Below, one piece after another: positions 37,072-46,184 of a stretch of 64,000 nt of DNA; within the stretch, counting starts at the first letter, position 1; each line of letters starts with the position of its first letter. Source of the stretch: Gordius sp. MW1 (lineage: Eukaryota > Nematomorpha > Gordioida > Gordea > Gordiidae); the NCBI GenBank assembly GCA_964036665.1, contig OZ038528.1:22989245-23053244 (forward strand), read 5' to 3'. The notes below the pieces were generated by a model. It made no database searches, had not been told where the DNA came from, and saw only the letters and a list, made by a program, of their open reading frames with translations. Position numbers and translations under genes: made by a program.

Positions 37072-37419
37072 CTGAGTATGGCAGTTAAGCTGCCATACTC
37101 AGACCTGTGGGTTCAGGTAGGGATATCCCTACTGTCCCCCACAGCGTTTATTTATTTTTCTAACTAAATAAACAATTACATATGAGCGTATAAAATATAA
37201 ATGAACAATTATGCGAAGTAGAATAGGTGAATAGGTAAAATAGCGAATATGTTGTTAAGTAAGTTGTAAAACAGGTAAATTCGACGAAAAATTTAGGATA
37301 ATGAGTGGAATATTATGGGGACTTGGTATGTAAGGGACGAGCGTATAAGCGAAATTCAAAAAGGCGACCCCTCAGGGGAGCGGGTTCCTTATATACGCGC
37401 AAGAGCGAGCGCGCGCTAT
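37072..37419 (-). repeat. 3' terminal repeat (A+B) of array element 1
   Basis: 348 bp. On minus, part A starts GCGCGCTCGCTC and contains a TATA box (GCGTATATAAGG) and CCCCTGAGGGG. Part A up to CCTAAATTTT is shared with the 5' leader repeat. Part B follows with two AATAAA signals before a G-rich run, a stem closed by CTGTGGG/CCCACAG around the palindrome GTAGGGATATCCCTAC, and a terminal perfect 13-bp hairpin (CTGAGTATGGCAG, loop of 5). Further copies: 40207-40554, 43240-43590, 43598-43948. Confidence 0.85.
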
Positions 37420-37422
37420 GGG

Positions 37423-39522
37423 TTATTTGTTCCGTTCTGTCCCAATTCCACTATCCGGGTTTTCGTCGGTAATTTCCGGGTCCCCTGCCCACGTTGTCCA
37501 GTCGAATAGATCTTCGTCGGAGAAGGATTCGGGTAAGTCGACCCCCGGAGGCGGTTCTTGCGTGCCAATTGATGGGACCGTGTAGCGCTCCGGAGGGATC
37601 CAGGTACGGCTGGCGTAGTCAGCTGGATTTTCAGTGGTAGGTGTCCATTGTACGTTGTAGCGGATGGCTATGAGGGATTTTATGCCATATTCTCTAACGA
37701 AGCAGGAGATCAGATGTTCGATCCTTGGTGAATTTGATCCTCCTTTGAGGAGGACGTAGTAGGCTGTTGTGGAGTCGGTTCGTATTTGCGGGAACGGTTC
37801 ACCTTCGAATCTTGCAACTAGGTAGGCATAGATGGCGGCTAAGGTTTCGGCAAGCGTGATGTGGCCATCTTCTGGATAAATGAAGTTGAGTGCCGCTGCT
37901 GCGTCTACAAACGAGATTGAGAATTCCCTTGTCGGTGTATAGATTCCTATGTGGCTGTCGGATGCATCTGCGTAGATTGTGATGGATGGTGGCACGTATA
38001 GCGAGATCCTGGAGCGCAGGGATTGCACTAGAGTGTAGTTTGTGACATGCGCTGTCTAGGTTGAACGTGCGGTTGTCGTCCGTGAGGAAGGCGTAAAACG
38101 GGGCTAACAGTTTGGACATTCCCGTTAAGTTGTATAGGAAGTAGTTGAGGACCCCGAGGGCTTCCAGCATGACATTCTTAGGGGGGAGTAGGTTGTTAGT
38201 TGCTACTAGGAAGAGGATATCGGTGGCGTACTCTAGGCGATTTATGATGTCCGGGGAGCATGATATTGAGTGCGAGCCGAAAGAGATTCGTAGGCCTAGG
38301 TAGTCGATATCGCATTCTGGGATAATGGAGGATTTCCTAGCGTTAATAGTTAACCCCCATTGATGGGCCATGTCGTAGAGGGATTCCAGATCATCTTGGA
38401 CGTCGGATTCCGACTCCCCGTATATTAGGACGTCGTCCAGGTATACGTTGTATTTACATCTTGTAACCGATTTCTTGGTAAGGTCGGCGATGATGTTTTG
38501 CAAGACATACGGGGAGAAAGAAGCTCCCATGGGTAAGACTTTATATCTGTACTTGCTACCTTTGTATGTATATGCCAGGTATTTTCGGACGCTGACATTG
38601 ACGGGGATGGCAAAGAACGCGGCTTTGAAGTCCACTTTTGCCGCATAATGTGCTTTTGACAGCTGGCGTGACGTGAGTGGAATCGAGCATAATTTCAGTG
38701 GATAATGAATAAAGTTCTTGGAGACTGCTGACAGGTTAGTTATCACTCTGGGGTCTCCATTTGGTTTCGATATAAAGAAAGTCGCGGATTTGATGATTTC
38801 TCCGTCTGTTCTTTCCACGACTTGGGCTTCAACCATTGCCTCAAAGTATTCCTGCTTGCCTTTCGATATTGCCTTTCGTCTGCCAGGTCGCTGAAAACCG
38901 TTGGTTCGGATCTTCTCCATGTCGAATTTTGGCATAAAGCCGCAGCGGGCTACCTTGCGCGTGAAAGGGTTTTGGAGAGGATGGTATCGTAGCTTGGTCG
39001 TTACGATATCCAGTGGACCTGTTGGCGCCGATGAAGTTGGCTCCTTGTTCCACTGGAATAGAGATTTGTGGAGGCTAAATTTGGGGAGCATCTCTGACCC
39101 CATATCCCGGCCGAAGGCGGCCTCCACTTGCGCTATGCGCGACGAATAGTTAGCGGATGGGACAAATGTAGTTGCGTAGGCTGGAGTTGGTATTCGGATG
39201 GCCCCCGTTGTCCCCGAGGGGAGGCCTTCGGGCGAGAAAATCCACCGGCGCGTCTCCCTGATTTGAAAAATCAAGCGGGCTAACCATGTGGGAGACGTGG
39301 ATTCATCGCTGCCCGAGGAGAGCGGTACGCCTAGGGCCCGACTCTCCATGCTCCGACCAGCCGCTTAATGCGCCGTCTTACCCCTGGTAGAGGCCGGCGT
39401 CTTTTTGAAGTTGCGGCGCGTTGGGCCGCCTCTGCCTCTACCAGTGCCATGAAATAACTGTCGCTTGTTGGGAACCACTTCGAGGTTAGGAATATTCCAA
39501 TCCTCAGCGAATGATTTATCAT
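37423..39522 (-). pseudogene. Array element 1 pol (RT-RNase H), two frameshifts
   Basis: Near-identical to the intact pol of element 2, but broken by a 1-nt deletion near 39333 (ACGCCTAGGG against ACGCCCGAGGG in element 2) and a 2-nt deletion near 38028 (GCACTAGAGTG against GCACTATGGAGTG). The three frames 39522-39331, 39349-37799 and 38028-37423 together cover the protein. RT motifs KVDFKAAFFAIPV, LPMGASFSPY and YNVYLDDVLIYG and RNase H blocks are all present. Confidence 0.9.
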
Positions 39523-40021
39523 TTTTGATAGCTGTGGCCCAATTAAAATGGATGGCCGTTGCTAGGGTCGTCATCCTTGCTATGGTTTCTTTGATGAGCG
39601 TAGGGTGCGATTCGATGTCTAGGGAGTCGGTGACCAGGCAGCAATATTGGGCTTCCTTGCGGTCTCTCCCTGAAACTTTGGTGGGGAATGTAGAGATTAA
39701 TTCCTTTAGTTTTTTAGCTTTTTCGTACACGTCTTCAATTAGCTCCTGTTGTGTAGGCTCGGCGGGTGCCGGCTGAATGATGTTAATGGCTGGGGTTTCA
39801 GAATGGCCCGATGAATTTGCTTGCATCGTGTCTATGAGACGATCGATATTTGCTTGCGATGTACTGACCTCATCCCTTATCAGAGCGTTTTGCTCCTGTA
39901 GCATTCGTACTAATTCAGCTACTGTGTCCGTTGCCATTTGAGATCCGGATTGGGTATTTCCTCGGACAGGTGTGGTTGGTGCTACCGGCGTTTGGTCGGT
40001 CCCTTTTCCTTTTTTACTCAT
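39365..40021 (-). CDS. Array element 1 gag-like protein
   Basis: 218 aa. A hydrophilic N-terminus (KKGKGTDQTP), a predicted helical/coiled segment (VAELVRMLQEQNALIRDEVS), a Pro-rich hinge (IIQPAPAEPTQQE), a globular region with KAKKLKELISTFPTKVSGRD, and a basic Gly/Arg tail (HGTGRGRGGPTRRNFKK) suited to nucleic-acid binding. There is no CCHC zinc knuckle. The 3' part overlaps pol in another frame. It differs from the element 2 gag by a short indel (NSS against SS) and few substitutions. No homologous family is recognised by eye; the role as capsid/nucleocapsid is inferred from position and the basic tail. Confidence 0.7.
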   Translation of the reverse strand: MSKKGKGTDQTPVAPTTPVRGNTQSGSQMATDTVAELVRMLQEQNALIRDEVSTSQANIDRLIDTMQANSSGHSETPAINIIQPAPAEPTQQELIEDVYEKAKKLKELISTFPTKVSGRDRKEAQYCCLVTDSLDIESHPTLIKETIARMTTLATAIHFNWATAIKNDKSFAEDWNIPNLEVVPNKRQLFHGTGRGRGGPTRRNFKKTPASTRGKTAH

Positions 40022-40071
40022 AAATATTAATATTTGCTTACACGCGAGGGATTTCCAATAATAGTTCCTTG

Positions 40072-40198
40072 AAAATTTAGGATAATGAGTGGAATATTAT
40101 GGGGACTTGGTATGTAAGGGACGAGCGTATAAGCGAAATTCAAAAAGGCGACCCCTCAGGGGAGCGGGTTCCTTATATACGCGCAAGAGCGAGCGCGC
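40072..40198 (-). promoter_or_regulatory. 5' leader repeat (A) of array element 1 with TATA box
   Basis: About 127 bp, identical to the first part of the 3' terminal repeat and including GCGTATATAAGG at 40184-40173 on minus. It then diverges into the gag leader (AAGGAACTATTATTGGAAAT...). Transcription would begin about 30 nt downstream of the TATA box, so a full-length RNA from here would be terminally redundant with the 3' repeat. The promoter role is inferred from the motif. Confidence 0.55.
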
Positions 40199-40557
40199 AT
40201 TATTATCTGAGTATGGCAGTTAAGCTGCCATACTCAGACCTGTGGGTTCAGGTAGGGATATCCCTACTGTCCCCCACAGCGTTTATTTATTTTTCTAACT
40301 AAATAAACAATTACATATGAGCGTATAAAATATAAATGAACAATTATGCGAAGTAGAATAGGTGAATAGGTAAAATAGCGAATATGTTGTTAAGTAAGTT
40401 GTAAAACAGGTAAATTCGACGAAAAATTTAGGATAATGAGTGGAATATTATGGGGACTTGGTATGTAAGGGACGAGCGTATAAGCGAAATTCAAAAAGGC
40501 GACCCCTCAGGGGAGCGGGTTCCTTATATACGCGCAAGAGCGAGCGCGCGCTATGGG

Positions 40558-42660
40558 TTATTTGTTCCGTTCTGTCCCAATTCCACTATCCGGGTTTTCG
40601 TCGGTAATTTCCGGGTCCCCTGCCCACGTTGTCCAGTCGAAGAGATCTTCGTCGGAGAAGGATTCGGGTAAGTCGACCCCCGGAGGCGGTTCTTGCGTGC
40701 CAATTGATGGGACCGTGTAGCGCTCCGGAGGGATCCAGGTACGGCTGGCGTAGTCAGCTGGATTTTCAGTGGTAGGTGTCCATTGTACGTTGTAGCGGAT
40801 GGCTATGAGGGATTGTATGCCATATTCTCTAACGAAGCAGGAGATCAGATGTTCGATCCTTGGTGAATTTGATCCTCCTTTGAGGAGGACGTAGTAGGCT
40901 GTTGTGGAGTCGGTTCGTATTTGCGGGAACGGTTCACCTTTGAATCTTGCAACTAGGTAGGCATAGATGGCGGCTAAGGTTTCGGCAAGCGTGATGTGGC
41001 CATCTTCTGGATAAATGAAGTTGAGTGCCGCTGCTGCGTCTACAAACGAGATTGAGAATTCCCTTGTCGGTGTATAGATTCCTATGTGGCTGTCGGATGC
41101 ATCTGCGTAGATTGTGATGGATGGTGGCACGTATAGCGAGATCCTGGAGCGCAGGGATTGCACTATGGAGTGTAGTTTGTGACATGCGCTGTCTAGGTTG
41201 AACGTGCGGTTGTCGTCCGTGAGGAAGGCGTAAAACGGGGCTAACAGTTTGGACATTCCCGTTAAGTTGTATAGGAAGTAGTTGAGGACCCCGAGGGCTT
41301 CCAGCATGACATTCTTAGGGGGGAGTAGGTTGTTAGTTGCTACTAGGAAGAGGATATCGGTGGCGTACTCTAGGCGATTTATGATGTCCGGGGAGCATGA
41401 TATTGAGTGCGAGCCGAAAGAGATTCGTAGGCCTAGGTAGTCGATATCGTATTCTGGGATAATGGAGGATTTCCTAGCGTTAATAGTTAACCCCCATTGA
41501 TGGGCCATGTCGTAGAGGGATTCCAGATCATCTTGGTCGTCGGATTCCGACTCCCCGTATATTAGGACGTCGTCCAGGTATACGTTGTATTTACATCTTG
41601 TAACCGATTTCTTGGTAAGGTCGGCGATGATGTTTTGCAAGACATACGGGGAGAAAGTAGCTCCCATGGGTAAGACTTTATATCTGTACTTGCTACCTTT
41701 GTATGTATATGCCAGGTATTTTCGGACGCTGACATTGACGGGGATGGCAAAGAACGCGGCTTTGAAGTCCACTTTTGCCGCATAATGTGCTTTTGACAGC
41801 TGGCGTGACGTGAGTGGAATCGAGCATAATTTCAGTGGATAATGAATAAAGTTCTTGGAGACTGCTGACAGGTTAGTTATCACTCTGGGGTCTCCATTTG
41901 GTTTCGATATAAAGAAAGTCGCGGATTTGATGATTTCTCCGTCTGTTCTTTCCACGACTTGGGCTTCAACCATTGCGTCAAAGTATTCCTGCTTGCCTTT
42001 CGATATTGCCTTTCGTCTGCCAGGTCGCTGAAAACCGTTGGTTCGGATCTTCTCCATGTCGAATTTTGGCATAAAGCCGCAGCGGGCTACCTTGCGCGTG
42101 AAAGGGTTTTGGAGAGGATGGTATCGTAGCTTGGTTGTTACGATATCCAGTGGACCTGTTGGCGCCGATGAAGTTGGCTCCTTGTTCCACTGGAATAGAG
42201 ATTTGTGGAGGCTAAATATGGGGAGCATCTCTGACCCCATATCCCGGCCGAAGGCGGCCTCCACTTGCGCTATGCGCGACGAATAGTTAGCGGATGGGAC
42301 AAATGTAGTTGCGTAGGCTGGAATTGGTATTCGGATGGCCCCCGTTGTCCCCGAGGGGAGGCCTTCGGGCGAGAAAATCCACCGGCGCGTCTCCCTGATT
42401 TGAAAAATCAAGCGGGCTAACCATGTGGGAGACGTGGATTCATCGCTGCCCGAGGAGAGCGGTACGCCCGAGGGCCCGACTCTCCATGCTCCGACCAGCC
42501 GCTTAATGCGCCGTCTTACCCCTGGTAGAGGCCGGCGTCTTTTTGAAATTGCGGCGCGTTGGGCCGCCTCTGCCTCTACCAGTGCCATGAAATAACTGTC
42601 GCCTGTTAGGAACCACTTCGAGGTTAGGAATATTCCAATCCTCAGCGAATGATTTATCAT
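40558..42660 (-). CDS. Array element 2 pol: reverse transcriptase-RNase H, intact
   Basis: 700 codons without interruption. Residues about 1-200 have no recognised domain (Arg-rich SKRRRPLPGVRRRIKR near 45). RT: FISKPNGDPRVITNLSAV (fingers), KVDFKAAFFAIPV (motif A), LPMGATFSPYVLQ (motif B), NVYLDDVLIYGE (motif C, YLDD), WGLTINARKSSI, IDYLGLRISFG. RNase H: IYADASDSHIG, LAETLAAIYAYL, IRTDSTTAYYVLLKGG, ENPADYASR, giving the D-E-D-D set. The RNase H style resembles DIRS elements and pararetroviruses more than gypsy. No protease, integrase, tyrosine recombinase, GIY-YIG or APE motif is seen. The frame is +1 relative to gag with about 157 nt overlap. The first ATG at 42660 may not be the real start; one at 42588 (MALVEAEAA) also lies in the overlap. 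Confidence 0.88.
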   Translation of the reverse strand: MINHSLRIGIFLTSKWFLTGDSYFMALVEAEAAQRAAISKRRRPLPGVRRRIKRLVGAWRVGPSGVPLSSGSDESTSPTWLARLIFQIRETRRWIFSPEGLPSGTTGAIRIPIPAYATTFVPSANYSSRIAQVEAAFGRDMGSEMLPIFSLHKSLFQWNKEPTSSAPTGPLDIVTTKLRYHPLQNPFTRKVARCGFMPKFDMEKIRTNGFQRPGRRKAISKGKQEYFDAMVEAQVVERTDGEIIKSATFFISKPNGDPRVITNLSAVSKNFIHYPLKLCSIPLTSRQLSKAHYAAKVDFKAAFFAIPVNVSVRKYLAYTYKGSKYRYKVLPMGATFSPYVLQNIIADLTKKSVTRCKYNVYLDDVLIYGESESDDQDDLESLYDMAHQWGLTINARKSSIIPEYDIDYLGLRISFGSHSISCSPDIINRLEYATDILFLVATNNLLPPKNVMLEALGVLNYFLYNLTGMSKLLAPFYAFLTDDNRTFNLDSACHKLHSIVQSLRSRISLYVPPSITIYADASDSHIGIYTPTREFSISFVDAAAALNFIYPEDGHITLAETLAAIYAYLVARFKGEPFPQIRTDSTTAYYVLLKGGSNSPRIEHLISCFVREYGIQSLIAIRYNVQWTPTTENPADYASRTWIPPERYTVPSIGTQEPPPGVDLPESFSDEDLFDWTTWAGDPEITDENPDSGIGTERNK

Positions 42661-43156
42661 TTTTGATAGCTGTGGCCCAATTAAAATGGATGGCCGTTGC
42701 TAGGGTCGTCATCCTTGCTATGGTTTCTTTGATGAGCGTAGGGTGCGATTCGATGTCTAGGGAGTCGGTGACCAGGCAGCAATATTGGGCTTCCTTGCGG
42801 TCTCTCCCTGAAACTTTCGTGGGGAATGTAGAGATTAATTCCTTTAGTTTTTTAGCTTTTTCGTACACGTCTTCAATTAGCTCCTGTTGTGTAGGCTCGG
42901 CGGGTGCCGGCTGAATGATGTTAATGGCTGGGGTTTCAGAATGGCCCGATGATGCTTGCATTGTGTCTATGAGACGATCGATATTTGCTTGCGATGTACT
43001 GACCTCATCCCTTATCAGAGCGTTTTGCTCCTGTAGCATTCGTACTAATTCAGCTACTGTGTCCGTTGCCATTTGAGATCCGGATTGGGTATTTCCTCGG
43101 ACAGGTGTGGTTGGTGCTACCGGCGTTTGGTCGGTCCCTTTTCCTTTTTTACTCAT
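42503..43156 (-). CDS. Array element 2 gag-like protein, intact
   Basis: 217 aa, same architecture as the copy at 39365-40021: helical N-terminal segment, Pro-rich hinge, globular domain, RG-rich basic tail, no zinc knuckle. The ATG at 43156 follows a short A-rich leader (AAATATTAATATTT). The stop at 42503 lies inside pol, which is read in the +1 frame, so pol needs frameshifting, internal initiation or termination-reinitiation. This element's leader repeat is truncated to 34 bp (43206-43239), so it lacks its own TATA box and would depend on the adjacent copy at 43240-43590. Confidence 0.75.
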   Translation of the reverse strand: MSKKGKGTDQTPVAPTTPVRGNTQSGSQMATDTVAELVRMLQEQNALIRDEVSTSQANIDRLIDTMQASSGHSETPAINIIQPAPAEPTQQELIEDVYEKAKKLKELISTFPTKVSGRDRKEAQYCCLVTDSLDIESHPTLIKETIARMTTLATAIHFNWATAIKNDKSFAEDWNIPNLEVVPNRRQLFHGTGRGRGGPTRRNFKKTPASTRGKTAH

Positions 43157-43239
43157 AAATATTAATATTTGCTTACACGCGAGGGATTTCCAATAATAGT
43201 TCCTTAAAAATTTAGGATAATGAGTGGAATATTATGGGG

Positions 43240-43948
43240 CTGAGTATGGCAGTTAAGCTGCCATACTCAGACCTGTGGGTTCAGGTAGGGATATCCCTAC
43301 TGTCCCCCACAGCGTTTATTTATTTTTCTAACTAAATAAACAATTACATATGAGCGTATAAAATATAAATGAACAATTATGCGAAGTAGAATAGGTGAAT
43401 AGGTAAAATAGCGAATATGTTGTTAAGTAAGTTGTTAAACAGGTAAATTCGACGAAAAATTTAGGATAATGAGTGGAATATTATGGGGACTTGGTATGTA
43501 AGAGACGAGCGTATAAGCAAAATTCAAAAAGGCGACCCCTCAGGGGAGCGGGTTCCTTATATACGCGCAAGAGCGAGCGCGCGCTATGGGTTATTATCTG
43601 AGTATGGCAGTTAAGCTGCCATACTCAGACCTGTGGGTTCAGGTAGGGATATCCCTACTGTCCCCCACAGCGTTTATTTATTTTTCTAACTAAATAAACA
43701 ATTACATATGAGCGTATAAAATATAAATGAACAATTATGCGAAGTAGAATAGGTGAATAGGTAAAATAGCGAATATGTTGTTAAGTAAGTTGTAAAACAG
43801 GTAAATTCGACGAAAAATTTAGGATAATGAGTGGAATATTATGGGGACTTGGTATGTAAGGGACGAGCGTATAAGCGAAATTCAAAAAGGCGACCCCTCA
43901 GGGGAGCGGGTTCCTTATATACGCGCAAGAGCGAGCGCGCGCTATGGG
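43240..43948 (-). repeat. Two tandem 3'-end-only copies of the array element
   Basis: Two complete A+B terminal repeats (43240-43590, 43598-43948) joined by TTATTAT. Each begins (minus) with CCCATAGCGCGC, i.e. a few bases upstream of A in the pol 3' end, so they look like strongly 5'-truncated copies and not solo LTRs. The right one abuts the gypsy RNase H sequence at 43949 with no duplication visible. Confidence 0.75.
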
Positions 43949-45927
43949 CGAAATTCATAAAAAATTTCTCTTCGTTAGCACAACCTCTTTATAAACTGCT
44001 AAGGAAAACAGTATCTTGGAAATGGTCCATAGACTGTACAAATGCATTCAATGACATTAAAAAAGCCATTATCAAGGCTCCGATATTAAAACATTTCGAC
44101 CCCGAGTTACCGTTAGTACTCTCGACGGATGCGTCATCTAAGGGCCTCGGCGCAGTACTTTCCCACGAAATTAAAGGTTATCAGCACCCTATTGCTTTTG
44201 CGTCCCGCACCCTTAACGCTGCTGAAAGAAATTATAGCCAAATTGAAAAAGAAGCTTTAGCCATCATTTATGCTTTTAATAAATTTAAGGAATATTTATA
44301 TGGCCTCCATTTTACATTACTTACAGATCACAGACCTTTAATTTCAATATTCAACCCAAATAAAAATGTATCACAAGGCATGTCAGCAAGACTTCAGAAA
44401 TGGACTTTGTTAACAACACCTTATCATTATACCATAAAATACAAAATGGGCAAGGAAAATACACAAGCTGATATGTTATCCAGGCTTCCGATACAATCCA
44501 AAGAAAATCTAGAACAAGAAGAAGATGATGATATACACACCATTTATGAAGAACCATTTCAACGTTTTCCCATTACGTCCGCTGACATAGAGCGTCATAC
44601 TCGTACAGATCCTATCCTAGGACAAGTCTATAACTATGTACTCCATGGCTGGCCGAAGAAAGTTACTCCAGACCTAGTAGTTTACCAACAACGGCAAAGA
44701 GAACTCACCACCTTAAAAGGCTGCATATTTTGGGGATACCGAATTATTATTCCTCAAGGATTAAGACAAACCATTTTGAAACTAATCCACTTAGGACACC
44801 CAGGCATGAGCCGCTCAATAATATTGGCTCGTCAACATCTCTGGTATCCGGGTATTGATAAAGATATAGAAGGTTATGTTCAAAACTGTACAGATTGTCA
44901 ACAATGGTTTACTGGGACAACAGAATTAGCCACTCAAAAATGGAAAAACCCTGGGAAACCATGGTCTAGGTTACATGCCGATTTTTGTGGACCTCTTAAT
45001 GGGTATTATTATCTAATTGTAATTGACGCCTACAGTAAATGGCCTGAGGTAATTCCCATGACCACGATCACTACTTCAAGCACTATAAACGCTCTCGAAG
45101 CTATTTTCTCAAGGTTCGGAGTACCAAACACCTTGGCTACAGACAATGGACCTCAGTTTACAAGCGCCGAGTTTAAAATATACTGCAAAACTAATAATAT
45201 TCGTAATGCATATTCCAGCCCGTATCATCCTCGATCCAACGGAGAAGCCGAACGTTTTGTACGAACATTCAAGGAGTTTTTGAACAAAACTAGAAATTTT
45301 AAAAACGATAAATTGTATAACTTTCTGTTTTCTTATAGGAACACCATTCACCCAACAACTGGATTAACTCCAGCCAATCTATTAATCAAAATTCAACCAA
45401 TCGGTCCATTAAACTTACTCAAACCACATGTAACTGGTCTTGACAAAGACGAGTTGGCACCTATCAAACGAAAATTTGTAATTGGAGATAGAGTATGGGT
45501 TAGAACTTTCACAACTAATGATCAATTATGGGTAACGGGATAAATAGTAAAAATCTTAGGCCCAGTATCATACATGATAGAAATGGATAATGGGGCATTA
45601 TGGAAGAGACATGGTGATCATCTTAGAAAATCTTTAGATAACGCGGACACGCTAAACAATGAAGATCAATGGGCTGACATTTCGCACGCACTACCGGATG
45701 CTCTGCCACAAAATGTTCCCAGTGATTTACTTGACGCCACCACTCCGCAACAGCCTAATCTACCACATGATGAAGCTAGCGATAAAATGCTTGTTTCCAT
45801 TCCACCCCCGCTCTCACCTCTACCCCCTCGTACGGACTCCCCTTATTCACCTATACCCTCACCCGAAATAACGGTCCGGCGATCTACACGAATCCGAAAA
45901 CCTATAGAAAGATATGGAATAACTTAA
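43949..45927 (+). pseudogene. Gypsy pol, right copy: RNase H, integrase, C-terminal tail
   Basis: From KFIKNFSSLAQP (end of RT) through RNase H (STDASSKGLG, YSQIEKEALAI, LLTDHRPL), the integrase HHCC finger (HLGHPGMSRS ... CTDCQ), the integrase core with the D-D-E residues in ADFCGPLNGYYYLIVIDAY, ATDNGPQFTSAEF and PRSNGEAERFVRTFK, and a C-terminal tail ending near RSTRIRKPIERYG. One in-frame TAA (45541-45543) replaces the expected sense codon after WVTG; the frame then continues to 45927. The apparent upstream start at 43831 is chimeric, reading out of the array repeat. Against the left copy it has substitutions and lacks the small deletions at 36760 and 36800. Confidence 0.9.
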
Positions 45928-45939
45928 GGGGGTAGGAGA

Positions 45940-46184
45940 TGTTGTATACTGCAACTGCATACTCCACCATGCGCGTTTATTCAAATTAGGACTGCAACTG
46001 CATACTCCACCATGCCCGTTATTTCAGATTAGGTTATTCAAATTACATTCATTATCACACAATCACCCTACCATCACGCGATCACCTTATCATCACGCGA
46101 TCACCCTACCATCACGCGTTCTTACCCTTTATATACAAAAAATCGCTAATAGTTAAAGAGTCCACCAAATATCGAGACGCAACA
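45940..46184 (+). repeat. 3' LTR of the gypsy element
   Basis: Direct copy of 34030-34273 with a few differences (one extra A in the TATA-distal A-run, one CATGCGC to CATGCCC). It is followed by the target duplication GTTTT and then by LINE copy 2. Confidence 0.9.

Larger units (their letters stand above)
37064..43948 (-). mobile_element. Head-to-tail array of an integrase-less gag-RT-RNase H retroelement
   Basis: Four copies in the same (minus) orientation: 37072-40198 (full), 40207-43239 (5' truncated within the leader repeat but with intact ORFs), and two 3'-end-only copies (43240-43590 and 43598-43948). Every copy has the same 3' terminus (hairpin ending CTCAG on minus), while 5' ends differ. 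The full copy is flanked by ATTATTAT on both sides (37064-37071 and 40199-40206), which is also the native sequence of the gypsy integrase gene at 45005-45012. TTATTAT also separates the last two copies. Variable 5' truncation, fixed 3' end and tandem placement recall Penelope-like or target-primed insertion, not integrase-mediated LTR insertion. Confidence 0.85.
34030..46184 (+). mobile_element. Ty3/gypsy LTR retrotransposon with internal duplication and nested retroelement array
   Basis: Two LTRs of about 244 bp (34030-34273, 45940-46184) differ at few positions, and a perfect 5-bp duplication GTTTT (34025-34029, 46185-46189) shows the ends come from one insertion. A purine tract (AAGGGGGTAGGAGA) precedes the 3' LTR. 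A candidate primer site TGGCGCGG follows the 5' LTR, overlapping the gag ATG. The interior is not simple: the RNase H-to-integrase segment 36061-37061 is repeated at 43949-44957, and 6.9 kb of another retroelement lies between the two. Several stops and a deletion inactivate it. Confidence 0.9.

Noticed and set aside
37072-37419. Hammerhead, twister or HDV-like ribozyme in the B part of the array repeat, as in retrozymes or Penelope pLTRs
   Set aside because: Strong stems are present, but I found no CTGANGA plus GAAA hammerhead core on either strand and could not match twister or HDV constraints by eye. A covariance search would be decisive.
37799-39349. Long plus-strand ORFs opposite gag/pol (38448-38648, 38901-39149, 39465-39776, 41585-41785, 42038-42286)
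   Set aside because: Shadows of the minus-strand coding frames; duplicated simply because the element is duplicated.
43831-45543. 570-aa ORF starting at 43831
   Set aside because: The first 40 codons read through the array repeat; the real gypsy sequence begins at 43949. A chimeric start, not a gene fusion of interest.
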